64,000 bases of DNA from Cocos nucifera (lineage: Eukaryota; Streptophyta; Magnoliopsida; Arecales; Arecaceae): NCBI GenBank assembly GCA_006176705.1, contig QRFJ01000494.1, positions 1-64,000 of the forward strand. Reading direction: 5' to 3'. This document shows, in pieces, positions 31,741 through 43,287 of the stretch. The notes under the pieces are model-generated. The model saw only the letters and a list, made by a program, of their open reading frames with translations. It was not told where the DNA came from and did not search any database. A program made the translations under genes and the position numbers. Each line of letters begins with the position of its first letter. Within the stretch, counting starts at the first letter, position 1.

Positions 31741-32692
31741 AATATTATATAATTTTAAAATTTAATATCCATCTTCATCATTCATTATCTAAATAATTAT
31801 CATTAGAGTATCATTGCAAAAGGTTGCCTCGATCCGATGGCCCTAGCTTCATCGATCAAAAAAATTTGATTTCAACGATCACGAATGATGATGCAATGAT
31901 CTGATAGATGAAGACCTTCGATGGATTCAAAAATCTACAATGATGATCTCGATGATGTTTATAGCATACTATCAAAGTTTCACTTCAATCGAATATCGTT
32001 ATCATGGTCAATTTAGTATGAAATGATTTTGATCGATAAATTAGAAATAAGCGATCAAAGGGTTAAACAGCGTCCGATTATGAGATAATTTTTTAGTCAA
32101 ATGATCTTTGTTATAATTTTAAATATTTTATACGGTGATGATAGTAAAATTTAAATTATTTTTGTATAAATTGTTCATGTTAAGCAGATATTATAAAAGC
32201 ACGAGCATAACAACCAATGAAGTTTCAGAATGGTTATTAGGAGACGTACAATTTTAGATCATTTTTCATCTCATGAGTTGAATTTTATAATCACCACTAT
32301 AAAAAATGATTAAAGTAGTAGCCAAGATCATTTATAAAAAAAATTATCTCATAATCGGATATCATTTGGTCCTTTGATCAATCGTTTATCATTTAACGGT
32401 CGAAACTAACCTATACTAAATTGACCAAGATAACGATATTCAATTGTAGTGAAATTTTGATAGTATACTATAAACATTACTAAGATCATCATTGTAGGTT
32501 TTTGAATTCATTGAAAGTCTTCATCTATCAGATCATCGTATCATCGTTCGTGGTCATCGAAATTAAATTTTTTTGATCGACGAAGCTAGGGCCATCGAAT
32601 CGAGGCGACCTTTTGCGATGATACTCTAATGATAATTATTTAGATAATGAATGATGAAGATGGATATTAAATTTTAAAATTATATAATATTT
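31741..32692. repeat. Long inverted repeat in the right part of the CACTA
   Basis: The left arm 31741-32094 and right arm 32338-32692 are reverse complements over about 354 bp with scattered mismatches, separated by 243 bp. Landmarks: GAGTATCATTGCAAAAGGTT on the left against AACCTTTTGC-type sequence (GACCTTTTGCGATGATACTC) on the right, and CCGATTATGAGATAATTTTTT against AAAAAATTATCTCATAATCGG. Weaker pairing continues into the loop. No coding content is seen. Confidence 0.88.
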
Positions 32693-32699
32693 AAAAATA

Positions 32700-33005
32700 T
32701 ATATATATGGAAGCGGTTATAATTAACCGCTGTCATAAATTAGATTATAGCAGCGGTTCTTACTAACCATTGTTATAGGTCCGACTTATGATAGTGGTTA
32801 CAATGAACCACTGCTATAGATCGACCTACGGTAGCGATGTTTAATAACCACTGCTATAGGTCCGACCAATGGCAGCTGTTTTCGTTAACCGCAGCTATAT
32901 GTCAGACCTATAGCAGCGATTAACGAAAACTACTATCGTAGGTGCTATGGCAGCAGTTTTGAAAACCGCTGCCATAGTAAGCACTGCCATAAGCCATTTT
33001 TGTAG
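32700..33005. repeat. Right subterminal hairpin repeats of the CACTA
   Basis: About six units of ATAGCAGCGGTT / AACCGCTGCYATAG run up to the right terminal inverted repeat, mirroring the left end. Confidence 0.82.
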
Positions 33006-33013
33006 TAGTGTTA

Positions 33014-33452
33014 GTTGCTTGCAAATCACCATGGCAATCTTAGGTCAGAAGGATACTTATATCCATTGGCCTTAGCTAGCTACTCTTGATAGTAGAGTAC
33101 TATATTGACCATATTCAGTGCAAATATACTCCTATATTCTGCCTGCATGTCATACCAATGTCTCCATACCACTTGGTTATGAGGACAACCAATGCATATG
33201 ATATACTATGACCTACACTCAATAAGTTATCATCTTAATAATAACTTATCATTTGGTCCTGAATTATTTAAGAACCATCCAATAAATCCTTCTTTATCGA
33301 TTAAGTGTTGTCCTAAGGACTTCATCATAATTTAGGAGTTCATTTAAGGAAGATAGAACTTTTATGATGAACAAGCCAAATAACTTTAAAATTTGATAAT
33401 TCATATACTGATTTCAATCATCTATAATATAGATGATTAGCTTTAGGACATA
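33014..33452 (-). repeat. C2 5' LTR, part right of the CACTA insertion
   Basis: It continues the LTR after the duplicated TTA. GTTGCTTGCAAATCACCATGG matches GTTGCTTGCAAGTCACCATGG of the C4 LTR near 57850. The outer end TCTAATA corresponds to the mutated TG...CA border. Confidence 0.78.
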
Positions 33453-35065
33453 TTTTCTAATAGTATCTATAAATTATCGAGTAAAGTGTGAATACCATAG
33501 GATCTAAATGACCTAGAGATAGTATAAACGAAAAGTACATATGGCACCTTAGGGTAGGTCATATAGTAGAAGACATGATTAACAAATTAGAGAAAATTGG
33601 ACTAATGGGTTTGTTGACTTTCGAGTTATCCAATTTGTAAATCATGCCTTCAAGATAAAATGACCAAGCTGCCCTTTGTAGGACATGAGGAAAGAACCAT
33701 ATAGTTACTTGCTTTGGTGCATAGAGATGTCTATGGTCCATTCGATGTACCAGCCATAGATGGTTTTATCTACTTCATTATCTTTATCGATGATTTTTCT
33801 CGATATGGATATGTATACCTTATGCATCATAAGTCTAAGATCTTTGAAAAGTTCAAAGAATTCAGACATGGAGTAGAAAAATAGACTGAAAAGCCCATTA
33901 AGATACTTTGATCAGATTGAGGAGGTGAATACCTTAGTAGAAAATTTTTAGACTATCTCAAGGAACATGGCATGGACTCACAGTGGACTCCACTTGGAGC
34001 ACCTTAACTCAATGGGGTTTCGAAATGGAGAAATCGAATCCTATTAGATATGGTCTGTTCTATGATGAGCTTCATAGATCTTCCCAATTTTCTTTAGGGA
34101 TATAGCCATTTAACATCCATTTATGTACTGAATAGAGTTCGTTCTAAAACTTTTCCTACCACACTATATGAGATGTGGCATGGTAAGAAACCAAGTTTGA
34201 GTCATTTCAAGATTTAGGATTGTCTGGCCCATATCAAAAGACAACAGGCAGATAAGTTAGAATCCAGGTCCCTTATAGCTTTATTTATCGAATATCTTAA
34301 GGAGTCTTTAGGATATTATTTCTATCTTCCTGAAGACCACAATATGATTGTGAGTCGACATGTTGTCTTTCTTGAGAAATAGTTTATTCAAGTTGGAGGC
34401 ATGGGAAGATAGATCAAGCTTAAGACAAAAGTCTTCAAAGAGCAATGAGCTAAGGAACCTGAGGAACCAGTTCAGTCTGAGCAGATCCACACACTTCCTC
34501 CTCCACCTCATAAGTTAAGTACGATTTTCCATATTCATAAGAGATACTTAGTTATTATCTTAGAGGATGTAGAGAAAACATTCCTCACAGAAAATGTGGT
34601 TCATAGAGATGACCCTAAAACCTATGATAGGTGATATTAGATATTGATTCTGAGAAATGGCAAGAAGCAATGAAGTTAGAAATTAACTCAATATGCTTGA
34701 ACCAAGTTTGGATTGATAGATCTACCTAAAGGTATTATATCTATTGGGTGTAAATAGATTTTCAAGAGAAAGATTAGTGCAGATAGAAATGCAGAGATAT
34801 TCAAAACTAGATTAGTGGCAAAAGGATATAGTTAGCACGAAGGCATTGACCATCAAACCTTCTCATCAATGGCCATGCTTAAATCTATCTGCACATTGCT
34901 TATTGCTATGGCATATTTTAATTACAAAATATGGCAAAAGGATGTGAAAATAGCATTCGTAAATGGATATCTTGAGGAAGATATATATATATAGAATAGC
35001 CGCTTGGTTTCACCTTCAGTGATAGTGATCACAAGGTTTGCAAGTTGCCAAGGTCTATCTAGGAA
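33453..35065 (+). pseudogene. pol: Copia pre-integrase, integrase and RT start of C3
   Basis: In order: the GAG-pre-integrase motif WHLRVGHIVEDMINKLEKIG (about 33538); the integrase core with DVYGPF, then FIDDFSRYGYVYLMH (about 33790) and SDxGGEYLS (about 33910); KRNR-like and TLYEMWHGKKPSLSHF (about 34160); HNMIVSRHVVFLEK (34340-34380), where the RT linker begins; then RT with GCKIFKRKISADRNAEIFKT (stop omitted, about 34750) and QKDVKIAFVNGYLEEDIY (about 34940). Numerous stops and shifts are present. The frame stops at the G2 insertion after a degenerate KLPRSI-EL motif. Confidence 0.82.
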
Positions 35066-35070
35066 CTTAA
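35066..35070. other. Target duplication CTTAA of G2, left copy
   Basis: CTTAA precedes the LTR at 35071, and an identical CTTAA follows the element at 46074-46078. Joining the flanks with one copy continues the copia motif for LKQASRSW. Confidence 0.93.
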
Positions 35071-36711
35071 TGATAGAATTATGATGTTGTCGTTAAGACA
35101 CCATGTTTATCAATTTAAATTCGACCTTTTAAATTAATTAAAAATTATGAAGAGAGTAGTGAGTCGGATCGAATCCATAGGGAGGCAATGATTTAATTCT
35201 AAAATTTTTGATTTTTTTTAAAAGAAAAAAAAAATTTTCAAAAGAAAATTAAAGTTGAAAAATATATTTATAAATAAAAGTAAAATTTAAATTATGAAAA
35301 AAAATAAACTTGGTACTAAGATCCACTGTTTAGATCTTAGCGGCTATTTATGATAAAATTAAAAAGCAAAAAAAAATAATTAATTTAAAGAGCTAAAATT
35401 AAAAAAAGCAATAAAGCTTTCTTTATTAAAATTAAAACTCAAATACAGAATTTAAATATAAGAAATTAAAGAAAAGAAAAGAGAAAAGAAAACTAGAAGG
35501 AGATCATAGATCAGCGTAGGCATGGAGATGGCGTAGAAGACTGGCTCTTCTTCTCAGCACTATAGCTTTGAAGCAACCTTCAACCCTGAGCTTGGCTTCC
35601 ACCCTATACCTTGGCTTTTCTCTCACCAGATCTATTGATTTTTGGAGGCCTCGGGTCCTTTTTATAGAGCTAGGAGGGCTGGAGAGTTTTCTTCTAGGCA
35701 ATGTGGGACTAAGGAGCTCTTTAATCATCAAAATATGGAGAAATTTAAGTGAAAATTGGATTAAAAAGAGTCCAGGTTGAATTATGCTACCTTGGATGAA
35801 TTCTGGCCATTCAATAGAAATCCAACAGATCAAAAATCATTAAAATCGGATGCGTATTAGCTTAGATTAGGTCGGATTAAATTCTAGCCATTGATCACAC
35901 ATTGATGGAGAAAATCTGGCCATTGATCGTGCGTTGGGAGTCCTAGTCATTGTCGGGAGTATTCTAGACTGTCGAATCATCCCCTGGATCGAGCGCTATC
36001 ATTGGATGGCAATCCACGTGAAGCTAAGTTTGAATCAAATTTGAAAATAACCACCACCATCCGTTCTTGACTGTAATCAACTAGATTCGTTTGATCACGC
36101 CTTTACTATTCCCATGGACTGCGTGGACCGACTATATCGTACATCACAACCAATCAGCACCTCTTATCATTGGATGAAAAGTCTAAAATATCCTATGAGC
36201 CATGATAAATTTTCTGTGAACCCTTTAAGGATCTAGGTCCACCAAGTATCGCTCTGTGATTCATCGGGCTGAGCTGGCGGTCCACGCTTTGATTGTGGAC
36301 CGATTGATAGCTTCTGCAGCTGAGTCAGCTTACATGGCTGGCTTGGCGTGCTGGCTTCATCGGCTTGGCTCGGTGCATTTGGAGGGCCAACTGATATGGC
36401 ACGGCGGCTTGAGCCGGCTGAGCCATTTTTTTTATTTAATTTTTATTTATTTTATTTCTTTAGAAATTCATATCTTCACTATTTTAGCTCTGTTTTGTGC
36501 AAAACTTATTTCATTGTGATTAGAAAAATAAGTTCTTTCTATTGATTATAAAATTTTAATTTTTAATTTATATTATTTTTTAATTAATTTTTTAATTAAT
36601 AAAAATATGAATTTCTTAAAAATATATATCAATTAATTATTAATTCTTAAAAATAAATATAAATTAATTGATAAATTAATACTTTAATAGATAAATTTAT
36701 GATACTTATCA
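35071..36711 (-). repeat. 3' LTR of G2 (1641 bp)
   Basis: On the plus strand it runs from TGATAGAATTATGATG to GATACTTATCA and matches 44443-46073. A minus-strand TATA box is near 35655. Composition features are shared with the G1 LTR. Confidence 0.92.
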
Positions 36712-36722
36712 CACCCCCTAAC
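36712..36722 (-). other. Polypurine tract of G2
   Basis: The minus strand reads GTTAGGGGGTG directly before the 3' LTR, preceded by GAGGATGAACAAAG, as in G1. Confidence 0.85.
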
Positions 36723-37861
36723 TTAAACTTTGTTCATCCTCGAGTAAAGAAAAAATTTAGTTTAGATTAATTACCATGTTTCATTGAGATCCTCCTTCAT
36801 AAGAATAAGTCTAGGATTTAAGATCAAAAGTTTAGATAGCATCACTAACTAAGTATTAAGTTTCAGAAGTAAATTTTATAGCAGATTAATCAAAAACTTT
36901 CTTAGAGTTCATCTAAAAATTTTCAACACTTGATTTCATAAATACTAACTTAGCATTTGGGTGTTAATTCAAAGGACAAATGAATGTTCTTTTATCACCT
37001 ATTTTGGTTAATTTTTTATATACTCTCAAGTTAAGTGCATGAATTAAGGTAGCTTTCACACTGCTTCTTCTTTTTTTTTCTTTTTTTTTTGAGCAATAGT
37101 GCTGAGCATCCTGGCCTTTCCTTCACCATTTGATGTGAACCTCCACACTTAACTTAGGTACAGAGATCCAATTACTAAGTTTAGGATAATCCACATATAC
37201 TCTGTGTTTTGCATTTTTTATTTTAAGCATGTAGCTTTTTTCTTAAATTCAAGTTTCTTTAATTGAGGTATATATAAACCATTAATTTTTAGTGATAATT
37301 AAATCCTCAATTAGCCTTATAATCAACACCTACTTTGCTTCATTAGTATGCATGTACAATTAGAAGTATTGTTAGCCTTTAAATGACCTAAGTAGGCTAC
37401 TAATGGTCTGACCAAGTAATCTACTTCTTAACTCGCTACCACTATTAGCTAATACTTTCTAACTTTTTTACTTTTCCTAGTTTATTTTGCTTAAGATTCT
37501 CTTTCCTGAAATATGGTTTATCTAGAAAAAAATTTTCAAAATAGTTTTAAAAATTTTTTTTATTTTATTTTTAATTATTTTTTTTAATTTCTTTTTCTTA
37601 CCCCCCAACTTAATTGACATTATCCTCAATGGAAAGGGAAAACAAATAAAAGGGTGTAAATTATATTTATTCATTTAGCATGGGTCTTGAAGCTTTTGAT
37701 CCTTCTCCAGCTTAGCCTAAAAAGAAAATAAACAAAAAAAATATAAATTAGATTCAAAAAATATTAGGTTACCTCCAAACAAGTGCTAAGTTTATTGTCT
37801 TCATCCAGACACAATGTAGTTTAATTCATTGTGGTGCTGTTAATTGTACTTGGTCAATGTT
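36723..37861 (-). other. G2 3' non-coding cassette
   Basis: It lies between integrase and the polypurine tract. It contains an internal polypurine copy (37600-37620, minus strand TTAAGTTGGGGGG) and degenerate versions of the AAGTAATCGG motif (near 37165 and 37420). No env-like or other gene is found. Confidence 0.6.
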
Positions 37862-38960
37862 TTAATTTAATGATATTTCTTTGATATATGGTTTAAGCCT
37901 TTGACCATTTACCTTAAAGAAATTTCTAGTCCTAGGATCATAGAGTTTGATTGTACCATATGGGAATATGTGATTAACTATATAAGGTCCATCCCATCTG
38001 AATTTTAATTTTCTAAGAAATAATCGAAGCCTTGAGTTAAATAACCAGACTTGTTGATTTGGTTCAAAGGTTTTTCTTGAAATGTGTTTATCATGAAAGG
38101 CTTTCATTTTCTTCTTATAGATTTTTTAATTTTCATAGGCTTCTTGCCTGAATTCATCTAATTCACTCAATTGTAACATTCGATTGGAACCAGCTTGATT
38201 TAAATTAAAATTTAATTATTTTATTACCCAATATGCTTTATGTTCAAGTTCTATCAAAAGGTAACATGCTTTTCCATAGATTAATCTATAGGGAGACATT
38301 CCAATAGGAGTTTTATAACCTATCCTATAGGCCCATAATGCATCATCTAATCGATCTGACCAATCTTTTCGATCAGGCCTAATAGTCTTTTGTAAGATAT
38401 TCTTAATTTCTCTATTAGATATTTCTACCTAGCCACTTGTTTGCGGATGGTATGGTGTAGCTATCTTATGTGTCACCCCATATTTTCGTAATAAAGTTTG
38501 AAATTGGTGATTTGTAAAATGGGTACCTCCATCGCTAATGATAGCACATGAAAATCCGAACCTAGAGAAGATATTCTTCTGAACAAATCTTAAGACTACT
38601 TTATGATTATTGGTTCATGTTGCTATTGCTTCAATCCATTTAGAAACAAAATCGATAGCCACCAAAATATATTCAAATCCATTGGAAGGTAGAAAAGGTC
38701 CTATAAAATCAATTCCCACGCATCAAAAATTTCTACTACTAAGATGGGGTTTAAAGGCATCATGTCTTTCTTTGAAATATTCCCTAAGGCTTGACACTTA
38801 AGACATTTCTAACTAAAAGTATGGGCATCCTTAAATAATGTTGGCCAATAAAAATCACTCTGCAATACTTTGGCCGCAGTTTTTCATCCAGAAAAATGTC
38901 CTCTGCAAGCAAGGGTATGACAAAATTGTAAGATACTCAATTGTTTAGATTCAGGAACAC
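37862..38960 (-). pseudogene. int: Integrase of G2, broken
   Basis: The zinc-binding HHCC part is visible on the minus strand (HTLACRGHF, then CLKCQALGNISKKD, about 38920-38780). The catalytic core shows the three acidic residues in AIDFVSKWIEA, ISDGGTHF and a QTSG-VEISNREI segment with a stop in place of one residue. ALWAYRIGYKTPIGMSPYRL follows. The C-terminal domain (38107-37862, 81 codons, HDKHISRKTFEPNQQVWLFN then KFRWDGPYIV) is intact to its stop. Stops scattered through the core disable the enzyme. Confidence 0.85.
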
Positions 38961-39099
38961 ATCTACGAATGATTTGATCAACACAAATTCTAAAAAGCTC
39001 AGAATCTTCCCAAAAATATTATTTGATTTGAGCAAAGAATCGATCCTTCTCATTCTTAGACCAGCCATCAAAAATTTATCCTACGACTAAGTAATTGAC

Positions 39100-39897
39100 A
39101 ATATCTGCAAACGAAGGAGCCTTTGTATGTGTAACTACTAACAATTATTCATCTAAAAAAGATTCTCTGATTGATACAGGTTCACTATCTTTAGCTAGGA
39201 TCCTAGATAGATGGTCTGCTACAATATTTTTAGATCTCTTCTTATCTCAAATTTCAATATCAAATTCTTGTAGTAGTAAGATCCATCTAATTAATCATGG
39301 TTTAGCATCTTTCTTTGAAAGCAGGTATCTCGAAATTGAATGATCCGAATAAATTATGATTTTTGATCCTAATAGATATGATCTAATTTTTTCTAAGGCA
39401 AACACAATGGCTAGCAACTCTTTTTCAGTGGTGGTATAATTCATTTGTGCTTTATTCAGAGTTCTACTGGCATAATAGATGACTACAGGATATTTGTTTA
39501 CCCTTTGGCCCAGGATAGCTCCAATGGCAAGGTCTGAGGCGTCGCACATAATTTTAAAAGTTAGTGACCAGTTAGGAGGTTGTATGATTGGAGCTTTGGT
39601 CACAGCTTCTCTTAAGATTTCATAAGCTTTAAGACAATTTTCATCAAAGTTAAAAGAAATATCCTTAGCAAGTAGATTACACAAAGAACGAGAAATTTTA
39701 GAGAAGTCTTTAATAAAGCGATGATAAAATCCTACAAGGCCAAGAAAAGATCGAATTTGTTTGACAGAAGTGGGAGGAGGAAGTTTAGAAATTAGTTCGA
39801 CTTTAGCTTTATCTACCTCAATCCCTTTCTTTGATATTATATATCCTAAAACAATCCCCTCTTGAACCATGAAGTGGCTCTTTTCCCAGCTTAACAC
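39100..39897 (-). pseudogene. RT thumb/connection and RNase H of G2
   Basis: The longest open stretch of the element (200 codons, 39897-39295). It begins in the RT with SWEKSHFMVQEGIVLGYIIS and KGIEVDKAKV, passes LPPPTSVKQIRSFLGLVGFY, and enters RNase H with the catalytic MCDASDLAIGAILG, YYASRTLNKAQMNYTTTEKE and IIIYSDHS. The three acidic residues expected for RNase H (D, E, D) are present. The ORF ends shortly after SKKDAKP, and related sequence continues weakly to about 39100. A plus-strand frame at 39095-39343 is a shadow. Confidence 0.88.
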
Positions 39898-40640
39898 TAG
39901 ATTAGCCTCAATACATCATTTTAATATTTTTTTCAAATTGTTGAGGCAACTCTCAAAAGATTCTCCAAAGATTGAAAAGTCAACCATGAATATTTTAAAG
40001 AAATCTTCTATCATGTCTAAAAATATTGACATCATGCACCTTTAAAAAGTCGTAGGTGCATTACATAATTCGAATGACATTCTAAGGAAAGCAAAGGTTC
40101 CATAGGGACACGTAAAGGTGGTCTTTTTCTGATCTCCTGGGTAGATTGCTATCTAATTGTATCCTGAGTATTCATCTAAAAAGCAAATGTATTATTCATC
40201 TGCTAGTCTTTCTAGGATTTGATCAATAAAGGATAAGAGAAAGTGATCTTTTTGGGTGGTTGTATTGAGTTTTCTATAATCTATATAGATACGTCACTCC
40301 GTGGAAAATCGTGTTGGTACTAAGTCCCCATGTTCAGTGTTGATAATTGTGAGTCCAGATTTCTTTGGAACAACTTCTGTGGGACTCACCCAGTGGCTAT
40401 TAGAGATAGGATAAAGAATTCCAGCATCTAACCATTTAATTACCTCTTTCTTGACTACTTCTTGCATGTTAGGGTTAAGCCGTCTTTGCATCTCTCGAGT
40501 TGGTTTGGCATTATCTTCTGTATAAATATGGTGCATGCATATTGATGGATTAATTCCTTTTAAATCAGCAATGGTCCAACCTATGGCCTCTTTATATGTT
40601 TTCAGAATATTTATCAATTGATTTTCCTGTTCAGTAGTTA
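39898..40640 (-). pseudogene. rt: Reverse transcriptase finger/palm of G2, catalytic motif mutated
   Basis: The open part 40617-40294 carries the RT start (HHIYTEDNAKPTREMQRRLN; EVIKWLDAGILYPISNSHWV; VVPKKSG). RIYIDYRKLN and CPYGTFAFLRMSF follow with stops between. The catalytic box, normally FMDD in this lineage, reads FMVD at 39979-39990, so the first catalytic Asp is replaced by Val. With the stops this makes RT inactive. Confidence 0.85.
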
Positions 40641-40926
40641 TGTTGGAAGCAATTATTATCGGTAGGATTTTCTTTGATCCTAAAAATACATACTTAAGTG
40701 ATTCAGGTAAAGGCTTTAGTTCAAGTTATGGTGGGGCCTAAATTGAAGGATGTAATGGTTTAATTTTTCACTCGGGTAAGGGCTTAACTTTCACTGACCA
40801 AGGTAATGAATGTGATGGTTGAGGTGAATTAAGCAAGGCATTCACTTCATGGGTTTGAGTTTCTTTAGTGGGTTCATCATCTTGCAGTAAATCTAGGGAG
40901 GAATTAGATTCAACTATTTCATCTAC

Positions 40927-41400
40927 CTAATTGATTACAAAATAGTCTTTCTCCTCTTGAGTGTACTTTGGGGTATTAAAAACATTAATTCTTACTTTTT
41001 GATTTTCAAAAGAAATGTCCATAGCTCCTGTCTTATAGTTGATATTGGCATTGGCAGTCGCTAAGAATGGACGTCCTAAAATTATGGGATTTTGGTTCAG
41101 CTCTTGGGATGGTTCCATGTCAAGTATGAAGAAGTCTACTAGAAAATAATATTTGTCTACTCTAATTAAAACATCCTCAATCAAACCATGCGGTATTTTT
41201 ATAGATCTATCAGCTAATTGCAAAATAACTGATGTGGGTTTTAGTTCCTCAATCCCAAATTTTTCATAAACAAAAATTGGAAGTAGATTCACACTAACTC
41301 TTAGGTCTAGTAATGCTCAGTTAAAGGTTATGCCTCCTATAACACGTGAAATTAAGGGAGCACTAGGATCTTTCATCTTTTGAGGTATTGGATTTAATAG
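40927..41400 (-). pseudogene. Aspartic protease of G2, active site altered
   Basis: The open part 41292-40927 contains NLLPIFVYEKFGIEELKPTS, then LIEDVLIRVDKYYFLVDFFI and the conserved IILGRPFLATANANI, the C-terminal hallmark of plant gypsy proteases. The active site lies just before it and reads LDLRV (about 41310-41293) where family members have D(L/S)GA, so the Gly next to the catalytic Asp is lost. A stop lies in the same short stretch. Confidence 0.8.
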
Positions 41401-41538
41401 GATCGTACTTACATCCTCAGATAGTATAACTCTTTTGGTGGTTCGTGGCTCACGCTTTTGGGTCCGGTGTTCTTTAAGAAATTTAGCATAGGCCGGGACA
41501 TGCTGAATTGCATCGAGGAGGGGTAAATTAATATGAAC

Positions 41539-43287
41539 TTATTTAAATAGTTCCATTAGCTCCTTGTTGCATACTTCTTGCATTTTACGGGAAGAGCCTA
41601 CTTCTAAGGCCGAAGGGAATAGGGCTTTGGGTTTATATGTCTCAACTAATTCATCTATTCTCTTCTTTCCTTTATCTATCTTATCGATATCAGTATCAAT
41701 TCTAAGCTTAGGTTCTTCTATAAGATTAGTACTAACCTCTTCTTCAAATTTTTTATCTTGGCTAACATCAGTATTAGCCTCAATCACCTGATCTTGGTAT
41801 GTGTCCTTAAGAATCCTACCACATCTAAGTTCAGATATTGCTTTGGCATTTTCTAATTGGATATTCTTAGGTGGGATGTTAGATGGATGAGTAAATCTAG
41901 GTGGTTGATAGACATTGGATGGATTGTTTTTAGGATTTGCAATTGGTTGGCTTGGTAATTGACCTGGTTCCCTCCTCATACTAGACTCAGCTAATTGTCT
42001 ATTTGAGCTTCTAGCCTGGTGATTGATTGTTGTTGGCTTAGAATCAATTGTTGAAGTTGATTGAATTTATTATCGGCTAGATTGGTCTGTTGAGGAGGTA
42101 AGTATAAGGATTGATTATAATGCAATGGTTGAGAAGACTGACTAGGCTGACCCTTATTATAGGCATAGTTCTAGTACTGAAGCCTATTTTGATAATTTTG
42201 GACTAGTGGGATTTGGGTCTGAGGCTGAGTCTGTTGTGGTTTTCAAGACAAATTGGTGTAGTTTCTCCAACCAGGGTTATATGAATTTGAATATGGGTCA
42301 TTAAGTGGTTTGGAGTAACCTTAAGTAGTTTGGACTTGTTCTTGGATAAGAGGTGGTAATTATGCAGCCATGGGACATCCACTTACATGATGTGTTGGAC
42401 TAGTACAAATAGAGCAAATCTTTTGATAATTAGAAGCTGGTGTGTATTGTGTAGGAGATTGTTGACCTAGATTTAGGAATTGATCTAATTTTTGGGCAAT
42501 AAGGTCGACTATATCTAATTTTTGTGCTATTATATTCAAGTCTGCCTTAGAATTAAGTTCTAGAGTTTTGATCTCATAAATTTTTGCCCATTTTTGTTGA
42601 GAAATTAATCTTTCATAAGAGGATAATGAAGCATGGTTAATAGAGTTTTCACTTAAGGTTTCAAATAAGGTATAAGCTTCATCCTCACTTTTGCTCATGA
42701 ATGCACCTCCATAGGATGCATCAACCATCTGCTTATATTGATCTCCTAAACCTTCATAGAAAGCTTGTACAATTTGCCACTTAGATAGACCATGGTGTGG
42801 GCATTTTCTAAGAAGTTCCTTAAGTCTTTCCCATGATTCGTGAATTTGTTTCCTTGGAAGCTGTGCAAATTCCGTGATGGCTCGCCTCATGGTATTGGTT
42901 CATCCTATGGGATAAAATTTCTTAAGGAATTCATGTTGCATCTCTGCCCATGTTTGAATTATTCTTCCTAATGTGCCAAGCTAGTACTTGGCTTTATCTT
43001 TTAATGAGAAAGGGAACAAGGTCAGTCTAAGGGCATCACTAGAAAAATTCTGAATTTTTATCATAGAGCAGATTTCTAGGAATTCATCCAGATATTTGTA
43101 AGGATCTTCATTGGTGTTTTCATAAAAAGTTGGGAGCATCTAGATTGTGGTTGACTTGATCTCATAGTGGCTAGTAGAGATATCAGGTAAGTGGATGCAA
43201 GTTGATGGATTGTAGGTGGAAGGAATAAAGTATTCCTTCATCTATCTAGGTGGTTCTTCATGATTTTCAGCCATTTGATAATCTGAT
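41539..43287 (-). pseudogene. gag: Gag of G2, broken
   Basis: ATG at 43287 (MAENHEEPPR). Capsid-type domain with DPYKYLDEFLEICS and FSLKDKAKY, then the intact 176-codon stretch 42890-42360 (SWERLKELLRKCPHHGLSKW; SKSEDEAYTLFETLSENSIN) ending in a complete zinc knuckle CSICTSPTHHVSGC (C-x2-C-x4-H-x4-C). Downstream is a Gln-rich region, then an open stretch 41979-41539 ending MELFK. Here the frame leads into protease, unlike G1, G3 and G4 where a different short module follows the same MELFK. Confidence 0.85.

Larger units (their letters stand above)
19722..33010 (-). mobile_element. CACTA (En/Spm-type) DNA transposon, non-autonomous
   Basis: The right end read inward is CACTACTACAAAAATGGCTT and the left end is TACTACCATAAAAAAGGGCT, a degenerate copy. 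A 3-bp target duplication TTA (19719-19721 and 33011-33013) is exactly the CACTA signature. Removing the element rejoins C2 LTR sequence that is continuous in the C4 LTR near 57835-57860. Both ends carry arrays of short inverted repeats (CTATGGCAGCGGTT and its complement). A multi-exon transposase-like second gene lies on the minus strand (29956-20284). No DDE transposase (TNP2-type) gene is seen, so the copy is non-autonomous. G1 is inserted in one exon. Confidence 0.88.
13671..33452 (-). mobile_element. C2: Ty1/copia retrotransposon (Angela-like), split by the CACTA element
   Basis: The minus strand shows a 5' LTR (33452-17331, about 2830 bp without the CACTA insert), primer site, leader, a gag zinc knuckle, protease and integrase; the rest is beyond G0 and outside the window. 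The LTR starts TATTAGAAAATATGTCC on the minus strand, a mutated TGTTAGAA type, and resembles the LTR of C4 (TGTTGGATATTGTATCC). At 33452 it abuts a plus-strand copia pol fragment (C3), so it was probably inserted into C3; the candidate duplication GTATC (33453-33457) cannot be confirmed here. Confidence 0.8.

Noticed and set aside
36256..36545. Overlapping plus-strand frames with hydrophobic ends, possible env-like gene
   Set aside because: They lie inside the G2 3' LTR and recur in its partner at 45631-45927. They are LTR sequence with no signal-peptide or transmembrane pattern of an env protein.
36723..37861. Possible env gene expected in Athila elements
   Set aside because: The interval is about 1.1 kb, full of stops on both strands, and matches the non-coding cassette of the gag-only elements.
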